From positions 1,798,001 to 1,862,000 of the forward strand of contig NW_024044459.1 in assembly GCF_014851395.1 (NCBI RefSeq): DNA of 64,000 bases, read 5' to 3'. Positions 19,797-32,181 of the stretch are shown here, one piece after another; the first letter of the stretch is position 1; each line of letters opens with the position of its first letter. The notes under the pieces were generated by a model, which saw nothing but the letters and a program-made list of their open reading frames with translations, was not told where the DNA came from and searched no databases. The position numbers were made by a program, and so were the translations under genes. This stretch comes from Micropterus salmoides (Eukaryota; Chordata; Actinopteri; Centrarchiformes; Centrarchidae).

Positions 19797-20710
19797 CTAC
19801 ATCAGAATGCTGTTTGTGGATTTCAACTCAGCATTCAACACAATCACCCCCATGAAACTTATCAGCAAACTCAGCATTCTGGGCCTTACCACATTCTGCA
19901 ACTGGATACTGGACATTCTTACAAACAGACCCCAGACAGGATTGGCAGTCACACCACCTCCACTCTAGTGCTCAACACCGGAGCCCCCCAGGACTATGTG
20001 CTCAGCATCTTCCTGTTCACACTGTACATCCTTGACTGCATCCCCCGACATGGAGAGAACTCTGTGGTGAAGTTTGTGGACGACACCACCATGTTGCACA
20101 GTGGTGCACTATTTCTCAACTTCAGCAAAACAAAGGAGCTGATTGTTGATTTTTGGAAAAAGGAGATAATGACACACACTTGTGTCTACATCAGTGGTGC
20201 TGAGGTGGAGCAGGTGAACAATTATAGGTTCCTGAGAATCAGCATCACATGACATGGTCATCTCGCATCTCCATGCTGGTAAAGAAAGCTCTTAAGAACT
20301 TAAGTAGGCTAACTTCCCTTGCCAAATTCTTTACAAACTTTTACAGAGGAGCAATAGAAAACATCCTGCCTGGAAACATCACCAACTGGCATGGAATGTG
20401 CACGGCCCCGGACAGTAAGGCTTTGCAGCGTGTGATTAAAACACACTGCAAATTATCAGAAGATAATTGGTACCCATCTCCCGAGCATCAATGATATCGG
20501 TGAGGTGAGGTGCCTACACAGAGCCCAAAGGAACTACCATTCTACAAGTGTTTTTTAAGTACTGAATATTGTTTGCTATGTAGCAGAAGGGAGTTATAAA
20601 CCATATTTAATTTTACAACCCTGTAGTAATGTGACCATTAAACCTACCTTGTACCTTGTACCTTTAAGATGGTACAAGGCAAAACTGCCAACACAAAATA
20701 AATGGTTCAA
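19797..20710 (+). mobile_element. LINE C 3' piece, second copy
   Basis: It corresponds to 14,819-15,690. The longer frame (to 20,252) joins FNSAFNTI-region sequence to KFVDDTTM and KTKELIVDF. Confidence 0.8.
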
Positions 20711-21223
20711 AATTGTGAATACAATTCAATAATAATATTAACCTAAATTTATGTAGCGCCTTTCATGAAACCCAAGGACACTTTACAGGACTGACTATAC
20801 ACGGCACAACAACAGACATTTTCAGATAAAATGCTTAGTAACAGCGCTATGGGAGTTTCCAGGCTCTGGTGAACAGATGGTGTTTTTTAAAACATGCCCA
20901 GGGATGAAGCAATGATATACTTTTCTTGAGCGCATCCTGTGTACAAACAATTAACAATTAATAGTTACATGTGAAAGACAAGATAAGAGAACAAACCACT
21001 GAATTTATCAAATGAATACATAAGTGTTGTGCAATTTAGATGTTCTTTTTCTTTGCTAAAATTAACATAATTATTAAAGTGAAACAATCTTTACAATATG
21101 GTAGTACTATTGTATCACTTTTTAAACATTACATATGTTCATCAAATGAAAGTTTTTCAACTCACTTCACTTCCATCATTGAAAATCCTTAAGGCATGTA
21201 CTACCCTTAATAGTAGGCTAGTT

Positions 21224-22590
21224 AGTATTAGACATATTTAAATGTATAATGTCTGACATTTGTAGCCATGTGATGATCACCTGCTGCATTGTCCAGCCAA
21301 CCCTCCATCTTATTTACTGCAACAACACTGGCAGACAGGGAGGGAGGGATGGTTTTCCAGGAAATGATATACATTCATACACATATATTATAAAGACTGT
21401 AAAGATGGATAGTAGATCACTAACAATAAATGGCTGCAGACAGCACATCTGTCAGACTTGGAAAGGGGAAGAGAAAACATCCACTGTGTTTTTTCTCATG
21501 AGTGCCTCCTCTCTTTCACCCTCTCTGCACTCTTATTTTTTCCACTTTCAAATTGTCTTTTTTAGCATGTCAAAAGTTCCAGTTCTGCAGCATGATCAGC
21601 CAGTCCTCCATGGTAAAAAGTACCTCTTCATCTGTCCTTGTCAAAGAAACTGAGAACATGCACACTGCATCTTTCAATGGACATTTGAATTTTCAGAAGG
21701 CCTTTCAAGCTCTGCTTTTTTAAACTCTCTCTTTCACCAACATCTGATGTTTTATTTTTATCCCCAAGTAGGACACTGTATTATTATGAAAGCCATATTG
21801 AGGTTTCAGCCAGATTGTTTACAGGTAGGAAACACTGGCATCTGTTCTTCTTGCCTGAGGCACGTTGAAAAATAGCACAGAGTTGGAGTGGCCTGCTTGT
21901 TGGGGCAGAAAGCTGACCTAAAAGCACACAGCAGAGATTTAGCATGGCTAATAAAGCATTTTTACAGGGCTGTCCTGACAGTGAAGTCAGCTGCCTGAGT
22001 GAGGCTGTAAGTCAAGTAGCATATGTTAACAATCCTAATAGGTTTAGCAGTCTAATAGGGAGCAGACAGCAAGAATGTTAACAGGTTCATCAGAATCAGG
22101 CAGCAGGTATTCGCGGGGGGGTTGTCATGTGGACAAGCAAGAGAGAGAGTGTGAGAGTACCAGGTGATTTCTTTATTGTGTTTTGCACTGATGTATGAGT
22201 GTTTCCTTTAAATATTGACTTTAACGATTAGAGAGGCTGCTGTCATTTTAAACATTTCCAAATGTCGTGGGACATTTAAGCAGCAAGACTAAAAGCTGTA
22301 GTTATAAACTGCACAGAGAAAACTCTCCACAGAAAAAATAATTAAACTTTTAGCTTCTGATTGATCAGGAGGATGGCTGCTTTACTCTAACTCATAACCC
22401 AACTCTTATATGAACACTTTTGGATGTTTATACGAACACAGAACCATAATTAATAATAACTGATTAGATCCTCACTGATTCTGTTGGAGTACGGATATTT
22501 AAATGATCTATGAAGTTATGCTGCTGTGCCTCGCGCATAAACGTGCACAGCATTGCTCTTCATGGCCAGATTCTTCACCCTTTGTGAGAG
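21224..22590. other. No gene recognised
   Basis: Ordinary AT-rich DNA. Short open frames show no domain signature. A GA-rich run lies near 22,140. Confidence 0.5.
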
Positions 22591-22593
22591 GAT

Positions 22594-24267
22594 GTGAGAA
22601 CTGAGACAAATGACAGAGAAAGTGTTTGGACGAGCTTATATACGTATATGCAGGTGATTGGATTAGGAAGGCACGAGGAAGAGGAATTGAATGAAATGCA
22701 GGTGGTTGAATTAGTGAGAGAGAGGTGTGGTCCTGTTTCTGAACTTTAGTTATATAACTTAATTTCACTAACAAAGACCGCGCCAACGTGAGGTATAAAA
22801 AGGTAGTTTATTTGGATAATGAGGAGTATTTATGAGGGAGGGATAGAGGGGAAAGGGATGAATGGGTCGAGAACGGAGGAATGAAGATGGCTGTTTAGGG
22901 TTTGGTTGCCAGGCTCATCTTGAGCTTGCTTATCAACCCCCAAAATTAGTTACTAGACTTAATGGAGATGGGCTCTTTGAACGTTGCTGAGGTTGTTGTG
23001 GACGTAGCTAAGGTAGGCATGGGAAGACCAACGGCACGGATGATGAATTGGTGTTGGGTGGGGATTAATGTCTGTCTGCGGATGAACTTCATGTCGAGTG
23101 GGTGGGAGCGAGCTTGGTTTTCGATGTCAACGGCGGTGTGGTTGTCTGTGTGTACCAGAATGACTTTTGGACCACTCATGCCCCCAAAGAATGGCAGCGA
23201 TGATTATTATGGTTTGTAAAGGGCGGAGGAGGAGGAGAGTAAGAACAGTTCTGGTGCCCACTTAGCGGTGAACCATCTGCCTCCATAGTAGCCGCTGAAG
23301 CCAGTAGAGGGGGCTGCATTAGTGTGTAAGTTGATGTCTTTGGGTCGCATTATGTGGTCGATGTAAGAGAAAGAGATGGGGGCTGGTGAATGGACATGAC
23401 ATGATGGAAAGAACAGGAGCAAATGGAGTGGGTCTATGACATGAAACGCTGTGGCTTGTTGTGGCTGTGGCGAAATGGGCGGCTGGTGGGGGGAGCCGAA
23501 GGAGCTATGTTAGCTGTAGCTAAAGGAAGGGAAGAAGTAATGATGCTGGTATGGAGGGATATTTGTGCAGGGGTAGGGTGTGCAGCCTGCTGAGACATGG
23601 ATGGGCGAAAAGGTGAAACAAACTGGAAAAAATCAGACCCAAGGGAATCAGGCACAGGGGGTGACACGACCTCACCCTCTTTGAGGGCTGAAGCTGTAGT
23701 TGGCGGTTGGCGGAATGCAGAAGTGAGTGGACTGTCTGGAGTGTGTGGCCGGTCGCAAGTCCAGCGTCTAGAAGAGCGAACTTCTCCCAAAAGCCGGCGG
23801 TGGCAGCTGTGGCCTGTGTGTGTGTTTTCGGTGGAGTCAGACTAGAGCTGCTGGATGGGGAATAGTGGACGATGCGGTGCTGAGGAACTTGGTGACGAAG
23901 CGCAGTCATAGTGAATGAGTGGCTGGCCGCGTTGGAGTGGATGTAACTATGGGCAGAGGAAATTCAGAGACCACGGACTAATCGTCGTACAGATAGTGAT
24001 CGGAGGGGCTGAGAACCAGCTCGTGATCCATGTTAAGGTGAGCAATAAGTACTTTTGAGTAACTTGAGAGTGTGCGTCTGAGTCTAAATGGACGGTCGTG
24101 AGAACTGAGACAAACGAGACTGAAAGGAGTTGGACGAGCTTATATGCAGGTGGATTAAGAAGGCATGGGTGGAGGAATTGAATGAAGCACAGGTGGTTGA
24201 ATTACTGAGGGAGAGAGAGAGGCGTGGTCCTGTTCCTGAACTTAAGTTAAATAACTTCATAAAACCA
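22594..24267 (-). mobile_element. Probable DIRS/Ngaro-type retroelement relic with direct repeats
   Basis: Two direct repeats of about 170 bp (22,594-22,768 and 24,099-24,267) share TGAGAACTGAGACAAA, TTGGACGAGCTTATAT and GTGGTCCTGTT. They bracket minus-strand coding relics that resemble the RNase H domain of tyrosine-recombinase retrotransposons. Direct repeats around or inside the element are typical of the Ngaro type. No recombinase or RT motif survives, and the element is internally deleted. The assignment is inference. Confidence 0.45.
22946..23422 (-). pseudogene. RNase H-like domain relic
   Basis: The minus strand reads INLHTNAAPSTGFSGYYGGR and, after a frameshift and about 50 bp, VILVHTDNHTAVDIENQARS, FIRRQTLIPTQHQFIIRA. 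The HTDA(A)-x-GFGGYYGGRW and HTDN-x-AVVDI pattern followed by FIRRL is characteristic of the RNase H domain of DIRS/Ngaro-order elements as I recall them. Key acidic positions have decayed (HTNAA instead of the expected HTDAA). Several stops and frameshifts are present. It could also derive from another retroelement order with a similar RNase H. Confidence 0.5.
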
Positions 24268-24417
24268 ACACACATACTTATCATCCAAACTGTACACTGT
24301 ACTTTTTATAAATATAATTAAGTAAAAAATTAAGGGCGCATTCTACAGTGTTCAGTCATCTGGAAGTACTGATTAGACAATTAATCTGAAGATTTACTTG
24401 AAGTTTTGTTTGATGAT

Positions 24418-25362
24418 TGCTTTCAGAACCAACACATCCACAGAGGACGCCATCTCCACTGACCTCCACTCAGCCCTCACACACCTTGAGAAAAACAACA
24501 CCTACATCAGAATGCTGTTTGAGGAGTTCAAACACAATTCAACACGATCTCCCCATGAAACTTATCAGCAAACTCAGCACTCTGGGTTTAAATACAACAC
24601 TCTGCAACTGGATACTGGACTTCCTCACAAACAGGCCCCAGTCAGCTCGGATCAATGTCAGCAAAACTAAGGAGCTGATCGTTGATTTTAGGAAGAAGGA
24701 GATAAAGACACACACTCCTGTCTACATCAGTGGAGCTGAGGTGGAGCAGGTGAACAGTTTCAGGTTCCTGGGAATCAGCATCACAGAGAACCTGACATGG
24801 TCGTCTCACATCTCCACGCTGGTGAAGAAAGCTCAGAAACGACTGGATTTCTTGAGAAAGCTTAAGAAGGCCAAATTCCCACGCCAAGTTCCTGTAGAAA
24901 GCATCCTGACTGGAAACATCACTAACATGGGATGTGCACGGCCCAGGACCAGAGGGCTCTGCAGCGGGTGATTCAAACTGCTCAGAAGATCATTGGTACC
25001 CATCTCCTGAACATCAGTCATATCGGTGAGGTGAGGTGCCTACGCAGAGCCCAAAGGATACTAAAGGACAGCACCCACCCAGCCACAGCCTGTTCACCCT
25101 GCTGCATTCTGGGAAGAGATATAGAAGTCTCTTCTGCCACACCACCAGACTACGGAGCAGCTTTTTCCCCCAAGCTATCAGACTCTAAAACTCAAATTCA
25201 TCCTCAGCACTGCTCCAGTGATTATACTTTATTTCTGTTTACCATTTTTTATAATTGATTCTGTGTTAATGTATATTGTCTGCTATGTAGCAGAAGGGAG
25301 TTACAAAACTCAATTTCACTATATAACTTGTTATATTGTGACAATAAACCTACCTACCAATG
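24418..25362 (+). mobile_element. LINE C copy, internally deleted
   Basis: It starts in the RT (TTTCAGAACCAACACATCCA) and shows the uninterrupted junction CTACATCAGAATGCTGTTTG used by LINE A as a target elsewhere. Frames give KTKELIVDFRKKEI, GAEVEQVNSFRFLGISITEN, then ESILTGNIT. The 3' UTR ends with ACAATAAACCTACCTACC. It lacks the FVDDTT region and is inactive. Confidence 0.85.
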
Positions 25363-25558
25363 TAGGAAAACTCCAAACTATGTTTGGCCAAGTGGAGACC
25401 TAAGTGACTAAGTGAAACTTAGAATAATGTATTGATAAATTCAGGTAATGATCCTTTGCAATGATCATAAATATCTCTATTTTCATTAGATTGGACATGT
25501 TGGGCAGATGTAATACAACAATGTTTTAAAGACTGATATCAAGGTTGAGTTGGGGTAC

Positions 25559-25684
25559 CTTTAGTGCACCAGCATCTGCAGCAGATCCAGGGTCCACTCC
25601 AGTGATGTAGATCCCCAGTCCATACTCAGCACCACCCCTGATCATTAGGCCCAGAGAGCGACCATTGTCCATGTTCAGTTTTAC
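25559..25684 (-). CDS. whrn: Whirlin exon encoding the first half of PDZ2
   Basis: Whirlin is a PDZ scaffold of hair-cell stereocilia and photoreceptors (Usher complex). This exon is 126 bp (42 codons, phase 0 at both ends). It is preceded by an acceptor (TCTCCCCAACAG) and followed by a donor (AAG|GTACCC). It encodes VKLNMDNGRSLGLMIRGG and GAEYGLGIYITGVDPGS, ending GALK. The carboxylate-binding loop appears as SLGLMI. GAEYGLGIYITGVDPGS matches vertebrate whirlin PDZ2 as I remember it; PDZD7 is the closest alternative but typically differs in this stretch. The next exon (starting about VGDQILEVN) was not found downstream. The upstream neighbour is the exon at 32,005-32,181, which joins in phase. 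Confidence 0.8.
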
Positions 25685-26865
25685 CTGTTGGGGAGACATG
25701 ACATTCAGATCCCTCTGTGTTGTCAATAAATCAAACCATTCTGTGTAAATGGTACAACATGAGGCTTGATGTTAGGCGCTCATAGAAGTCATATAGGGTG
25801 TCAAGTGGGAGAAAAGCAGCAGGATGTATCAATGCAGAATTAATTCAGTTTGATGTCATTCTTTATGGTCAGAACGTGACAAACACTTGTTGCCAAACAG
25901 TGGATCACTTCACAAATCTGACATTAGAACATTCAAAACTATTATGATAACATGTTTTTTCAAAAAATATGATTAGTAAATCTTTTTTTCAGTCCCTTTT
26001 CTTCAACAAAATAAATATCTTAATAGAAAAATTAAGAGCTAATTCATTCATGATTCAAATTAATTAAATTATTGACGATAAATTAAACATTCGTTTTATT
26101 GTTATTGAGGAAAATTATGTTGCAATAATTATCATTATTGTTTTATTGCCCAGCCCTACTCACAACTGCTCTCTGATCCAACTCGAACAATGTTTGATCC
26201 TTGCATTGGTTTGATTCGTGAACCAAATCTTCAAGGCTTGATTCTACTGGGCTGCTACGCAGCTGCCGAAGCTGATCACAGCCATTCTAGACAACGCATG
26301 GGATTCCATCAGATGCGGCGAAGCGTGGCAGAAGCGGATCTCCACTATGCTCCATGGAGAATATGCAGCGAGTTGATTTTTGACTGCACAGAGTAGTAGT
26401 AGTAGTACTTAACCAGGGTAGAAGACAAAAATCAGGCAGGCAAATGCACTGCTTCTGAAATGCTCCCTGTGGTATATGAAGCCATCCAGTCAGAATTGAC
26501 ACAGCTGTGCCCTGTGGATTAGCCATGAATCCGCCTCTAAAGCGACTCTAGTCTGCCTCAGTAGACCATTGATCCCACGAGAAGAGTGGACTTTGGGATA
26601 TTGTCTAATTGTTGATGTAATTATCATGAAGACCAGAGTAAATTGGAATCAACTTCTATTGGACTGATATACTGTAGTTTTCCTGATCCAGTTCATGGGT
26701 GGAGCACTGTATGAGAAATGCTGAACCATATTTATATAAACTAATTTTAAGGCCTAATCGCTCCACAGCTGAGTTCTTAAACATTTCTAACCCAAAATGA
26801 ATACTTTCACTGTCACCCTGTAGAAACCATGTTCATTAAAATACTTTGTGTTCCATACCGACAGA
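25685..26865. other. Whirlin intron, no element confidently recognised
   Basis: AT-rich, with a TAG-repeat at about 26,394-26,408. Part of it (26,190 onward) lies in the second gap-flanking duplication. Confidence 0.5.
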
Positions 26866-28600
26866 ACACAAGACTGTAAAAAGAGACGAGGGTCTATGTT
26901 TACATCAATAATGTTTGGTGCTCAAACGTAGTCAAAGTTGATGGACAACATTACCCAGATGTCAAGTTTAACAACACTATCTGCTAGAAAGTTCACCAGT
27001 GTTTTTGTTGCTGCTGTTTGCCATTCCACCAGGCGCTAATTAATAACATTTCCCTTCTTCTCCTGCCCAATTACTCCCACCTAATTAAAAGGGTGAAACG
27101 TGTGGACAGATGAATTTACAGCAGCTCTACAGGACTTTTTTTGAGTGCACAGACTGGCACATGTTTAGAGCTGCTGCCATCCAGGAGAACCACATCAATC
27201 TGACATGGTCCTGACACGGTCATCTCACATCTCCATACTGGAAAAAATAAAATAAAATAAATACTGTAGAAAATACTGTATTTTTTAAGGAAACTTCAGA
27301 TGGCAAAATGTCTTACCTTTTACAGAGGAGCAATAGCAAGTATCCTGACTGTAAACATTAGAAACTGGCATGGCATGTGAACAGCCCAGGACCTGAGGGC
27401 TCTACAGCGGGTGATTCACTAGCAAGGACCACACCACAACAATATGTAATTTAGAGGTTCATGCAAATGTGGAATGTATAGATTATAGAGGACGGATTAA
27501 TGCATATAGAGGGGAAGGGTGACGGTAGGAGATTGTTGTCTGATGGTCCAGGAGGCTGTACAGACAAACACATTCTCACTCCCGACTCGTCACATATTGA
27601 CGCTTGGTCAAGGTCCTTTGGCATCGCTTTTTAACGCCCTGGGTACTCCTTAAATGTAATTTATAAACGTTTATGGCTCTGAGATAGCAATGCTTAGCAA
27701 CAACAAATATGCAAAATTCAGTAATATAACAACAATAATTATAAAACATCCGGTTAGACTTTCAAAATAACGCTAGCGTTTCGAAACATTGGCATTTTGA
27801 AACGGCACATTATTAAAGCTGTGAAACGTGTCAATTTAGCTAGGTTAAGGCACAAAAAGTACTTACTACTTGGTTAAGGGTAGGAAAAGATCATGGTTTG
27901 GGTTCAAATAACTACGTACATCAGTTAACACGTAAGTTAACTAACTATCACTTGAAACTTACGCAATTGACAGAACTTAAATTAAAAATATTTATGGTGA
28001 CTTTTTGTTTCACACAGGACACAAACACCGGTCTACTGGGTCAAAGACGGGGTTCTGGCCCTTTATCCACCCCAACCACCTCCTTATGCAGTCCTTTGTC
28101 GTCAAAAACTGACGCTACAGGGCTTGCCCCGCTGTGTTGAACTATGACACTATAGGGATCCCCATGCGTCTATATGTAGGATGAGAGTGGGAGTGAGAAC
28201 GGGTTGGTTCTTGTAGAGTTTTCGGATTTCAGTGGTGATGCACAGAGAACGACCTATGGCTCAACGTCAGCAAACCTAAGGAGCTGATCGTTTAGGAAGA
28301 AGGACATAAAGTTACACACTCCTGTCTACATCAGCGGTGCTGAGGTGGAGCAGGTGAACAGTTTCAGGTTCCTGGGAATCAGCATCACAGAGAACCTGAC
28401 ACAGTCATCTCACATCTCATATGCTGGTGAAGAAAGCGCAGAAACGACTGTATTTCTTTCAAATTCCCACGCCAAGTTCTTGGCAGCTTTTACAGGGGAG
28501 CAATAGAAAGCATCCTGACTGGAAACATCACTAACACGGGATGTGCACGGATGAGCAGCTTTTTCCCCCAAGCTATCAGACTCTAAAACTCTAAATTTAT
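26866..28600 (+). mobile_element. Very degenerate LINE C copy, split by a MITE
   Basis: It resembles LINE C in pieces: 26,866-26,960 matches 125-230 (ACACAAGACT, TGTTTACATCA). The stretch 27,310-27,420 matches the RT C-terminal nucleotide sequence (AGGAGCAATAG, GGCTCTACAGCGGGTGATTC). From 28,255 to 28,600 it has AAGGAGCTGATCG and GCTGAGGTGGAGCAGGTGAA. It is interrupted by the TIR element at 27,571-28,201. Confidence 0.7.
27571..28201 (+). mobile_element. MITE-D: non-autonomous TIR element, about 630 bp
   Basis: The ends are inverted: ATTCTCACTCCCGACTCGTC at the left and, reverse-complemented, GTTCTCACTCCCACTCTCAT at the right, with a further inverted ACATAT(T/A)GACGC. The interior has GGTTAAGGCACAAAAAGTAC-type sequence. 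Other copies are at 40,360-42,079 and 61,831-62,448. There is no coding capacity, and the superfamily is not determined. Confidence 0.7.
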
Positions 28601-30411
28601 CTCATTTTTGACGGCCTAAAAGTTATAGAAAACTTTGAACACACGTCAAGGGGTCAACAACCAACAGGATTGGATTTAATTGGTACATTTGCCGATTTAC
28701 ACACTTTAATGAACCCCTCCTCGAGAATTAGTCTGTGTGACAAATTTTTGCTGTACAGTCTTATCCCATCAATGATACACGTGCTACAAATGGTGAGTTT
28801 TGGTCGACCGGGGGTGCCTCTGGTATGGAGTGGAATATCAATTATTCACTACAAAACAGGAAGTTGTTAAGTGTACATGTTCACATCTGTACCAAACTTT
28901 ATGTGATTGGTCCCGCCCCCAACACATCTACATGCCAAAATTCAGTTATAGTCGTAGCGCCACCTACTGGCAACAGGCAGTAAGCCCGGTGTGACACTCA
29001 TTATGCGATTAACAATTAGTTTCACACATGATGTACTGGGACATAATGTATCATTACTGGGTGCTCCTTTGCACCACATAGAAGACACAGGAAGTGACAT
29101 TTAAGTATTTCGTGCAGTGTCCAAATTCAGAGCAACACTATCTGATGCGTTTCACATGCGAGGGCCCGTCCAACACTGATTGCTGATTTAATATTTAACT
29201 GAATTAGTCTGTTGCATTTGATTCTTTAACCTGTAGGTGGCGCTAAAGGATTTGAAATTGCTGATGGAGCAGTACTTTGCAGCAGCATTGGTAGCAGTCA
29301 CAGCTAACAGCTGACAGCTCTCTGTTTTTTACTTTAGTGAATTCTAGTTGTGCTTCACATCTTCTGGTATTATTCCTAGTAAGAAACAAGATGGTTCTAA
29401 TGGTAGTTCTATATGTTAACATTTTTAATTTCATTTAGTATGTTTTGCCAATATTCTGCTAATTTTGGGCAGTCGCAAAATATGTGTGTGATCACATCCC
29501 TGCCATCGCTGATTCAATATGTTTCCAGATTTTGATGCAATGAAAACAAATGGTGTGAAATGTTTTTTCCCTGATTCAAATGCCCTCCAAGTAGGGCTAT
29601 AGTGTTGTTTTATGTCCCTCTCTACATAATAGTCTCCACTTTTTGTCTGAAACGATGGAATTCATCTCTAGTTTTTCTTTGATGTCCAGACTGTTATCCA
29701 TCAGTTCTTCTTGTAGGATTATGTTATTATGCTATTTGTGGTATAATATTTTTAACAGCACCTTTAATTATTAAAATTAGGAAGTATTCTATTGGATGGA
29801 GAGGTACAGTTTGCCCCATTCTTTGTTTCTGGTTTTATATGTATTTTTCATATCTCTTAATAGAAATTACACACTAATTTAAACATGCAGTAGTGAACCT
29901 CTGTGATAATGCATCTTTGGGGGAAAAAGTATTGAAATTGTAAGAAAACTTAATTTGGCTAATTGGAAATCAGTCCAGCTTGGATTCAACAAGTGGTCAT
30001 CATGACTCACCACACTTTCCTTCACAAGTGACAACACCGGCCTTCTTCTTGTAGGCAAGAACCAAAGATTTATTACCACCGGTTAACCACACAAACTGCA
30101 ATAGAATAGTGTAACAATACAAATATAGGCATAATCCATAATATAGTAGGCTATATTTATCAAAGTATTATGATCTAGATTGATGTATTAGCCTACTGTA
30201 GATTGGCTACAACCACACAAACTGCAATATACTGTAGGCCTACAGTGCAACAGTAAGAGGCATAATCGATAATATAGTATTTCTATTATGATCTAGAAAG
30301 ATGTACACACTTTCATTCACAGGTGGTAACACTGGCCTTCTTCTAGGCAAGGACTAAAGATAGATAGATGTAGGCTATTACTGTAGATGTAACCACACAA
30401 ACTGCAATATA
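28601..30411. other. Whirlin intron, unclassified repeats
   Basis: There are phrases common in fish interspersed repeats (AGCGCCACCTACTGGCAACA near 28,955; GTAGGTGGCGCTAAAGG near 29,235). No gene or classified element is recognised. A local repeat (ACCACACAAACTGCAATA) occurs three times between 30,085 and 30,410. Confidence 0.4.
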
Positions 30412-30668
30412 CAGTGCCTTGCGAAAGTATTCGGCCCCCTTGAACTTTTCAACCTTTTGCCACATTTCAGGATTCAAACATAAAGATATAAAACTGTAAT
30501 TTTTTGTGAAGAATCAACAACAAGTGGGACACAATTATGAAGTGGAACAAAATTTATTGGATATTTCAAACCTTTTTAACAAATAAAAAACTGAAAAATT
30601 GGGAGTGCAAAATTATTTAGCCCCCTTAAGTTAATACTTTGTAGCGCCACCTTTTGCTGCGACAATTA
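30412..30668 (+). mobile_element. Tc1-like element, 5' terminal fragment
   Basis: It starts after a TA with CAGTGCCTTGCGAAAGTATT and continues with AACCTTTTGCCACATTTCAG and TTTGTAGCGCCACCTTTTGC. This is the well-known end of an abundant fish Tc1 family. The transposase is missing. It is duplicated at 44,291-44,548. Confidence 0.85.
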
Positions 30669-31299
30669 AATTATCTAAGGTCACTATACTTTGGAACCAT
30701 AGACTGTATAAAAACTTGAAACTGACCCTTTTAATGTGTACAGTCACAATTTGTGTGACAAGGAATAAAAAGGGTCCTTCCAGCCTGGCAGCGACCAGTC
30801 GTCCGTGTGTCAGCGACCACAATCTTTAGAGCCCCTAGTAGTATCAACCAGTGGTCTATGTGGCAGCGACCAATGGTCGGTGTGGCAGCCAATATTATAT
30901 AGCTGCAGTACCGAAGGCTGTACCGCAGTTCTACGACTGTAGTTCTTTTGCAACAGCGCCATCTAGTGGAGTGGTGGTGGTAATGCACAGCTACACATAG
31001 GAGATTAACCCTGTCTGCTAGCACGTTGGCTGTGAGGACAATGTGCGCAGCTGTAGGGTTAACCGGTTGACATGCATATAATCAATAACTTAGGTTTAGG
31101 CACACACTTGGTGATAGTTGTGGTAAGGGTAATTTGCTTCGGGGGGCTGTCAAGAGTAACATGGCACCTAGCCATGCACAGCCACATGGGTCCTAGACGT
31201 GCAGTTCCGGTCCTCTTGGATTGCGGTCCTGAAACTGCAGCCTCAGGTAAAGCCTGAGTTCTTTGTTTCTGTTTCTGTGCACACACACAGGAAGTGTGT

Positions 31300-31870
31300 C
31301 AAAAGGACCATTACATATCGAAACATCAAACAAGCGTGTATACCTAAACTATCCGGTACCCTTGCAAGCCATCTTAACAGTTATACCCCAAACTGCACAG
31401 TTGATGACTTGGTTAATCACTACAACCTGGCTCTGTCAAGTAGTCTGGACTCTCATTCTCTTGTCCTGCTGCCTGGTTCACTGCTGAACTCATGAAGGCC
31501 ACAGGGCGGAGGCTGGAGAGGTACTATAAAAAATCTAACTATTACTCTACACTCATTGGCAACCAACACATCAACCTAAACAGCTTTTTTCCACTATCAA
31601 CCGCCTCTGCCCACCATCCACCAGCAACTGCAGCTTTCCAGCTCCTCCCACCCAACAACACTACCGCTGCTGGATGCAAACTCTTCACATGTCTTCACAC
31701 CGAAGGACTGCCTCTCCTCTTTCTCCCCGCTCAAAACAGCTCAAGTTCTTGAGCTAGTGTCAAAAGCAAAGGCCTTGACCAGCACACAGGATCGAATGCC
31801 GACTTCCAACGCTGGGTCCCACATTGGTCAACATCATCAACACCTTGCTGTCTTCTGGGGTGGTCCCCAC
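31300..31870 (+). mobile_element. L2-like LINE relic (endonuclease-RT linker)
   Basis: Frames give VDDLVNHYNLALSSSLDSHS, MKATGRRLERYYKKS and VNIINTLLSSGVVPTSFKTA. These match the linker and RT entry of L2-clade LINEs. Stops and deletions are frequent. It differs from LINE A, L2-B and LINE C. It is duplicated at 45,180-45,750. Confidence 0.6.
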
Positions 31871-32004
31871 CAGCTTTAAAACTGCTAGCTTATTTAGAAA
31901 GATTATTTTTTTCTTATTTATTTTATACATCTACCACAGCTGCCTGAACCTTTCTTTTTTACCACCACCACCACCATACACATACACACACACATTGTTC
32001 TTAC

Positions 32005-32181
32005 CGTCCTCTCCTCCATGCTGTGCCCTTTCCTCTGAATGGCCTCCTGGCTGTCAGGCGGTGGGGAGACGCTTTGGCCCTGAGGGTCCACCCAGCTGTA
32101 CATGTGGTTGGTGATGTAGCCTCCAGGGATCCGACCCATAGAACACACTGACATGGCCAGCATCTTGCATCCCTTCAGCAC
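32005..32181 (-). CDS. whrn: Whirlin exon: end of PDZ1 and PDZ1-PDZ2 linker
   Basis: A 177-bp exon (59 codons, phase 0 at both ends) between an acceptor (CTCCTGATGCAG) and a strong donor (ACG|GTAAGAAC). It encodes VLKGCKMLAMSVCSMGRIPG and GYITNHMYSWVDPQGQS, then a Pro/Ser/Gln-rich linker ending EERT. Vertebrate whirlin has a closely similar PDZ1 end (GRIPGGYVTNHIYTWVDPQG as I recall). The frame joins directly to VKLNMDNGRSLG at 25,684, so two consecutive exons of one minus-strand gene are visible, about 5.8 kb of intron apart (25,685-32,004... 6.3 kb). The linker is shorter than in mammals. The upstream PDZ1 exons were not found in the window. An almost identical second copy is at 45,885-46,061. 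Confidence 0.85.

Larger units (their letters stand above)
16739..21223 (+). repeat. Gap-flanking duplication 1, right copy
   Basis: It repeats 11,753-16,238. Near the gap (about 16,810-17,060) it lacks several single bases present in the left copy. Further from the gap it is the better copy, for example in the LINE A reading frame. Confidence 0.9.

Noticed and set aside
25559..25684. PDZD7 or harmonin instead of whirlin
   Set aside because: GAEYGLGIYITGVDPGS and the partner exon's GRIPGGYITNHMYSWVDPQG fit whirlin better from memory. No search was possible.
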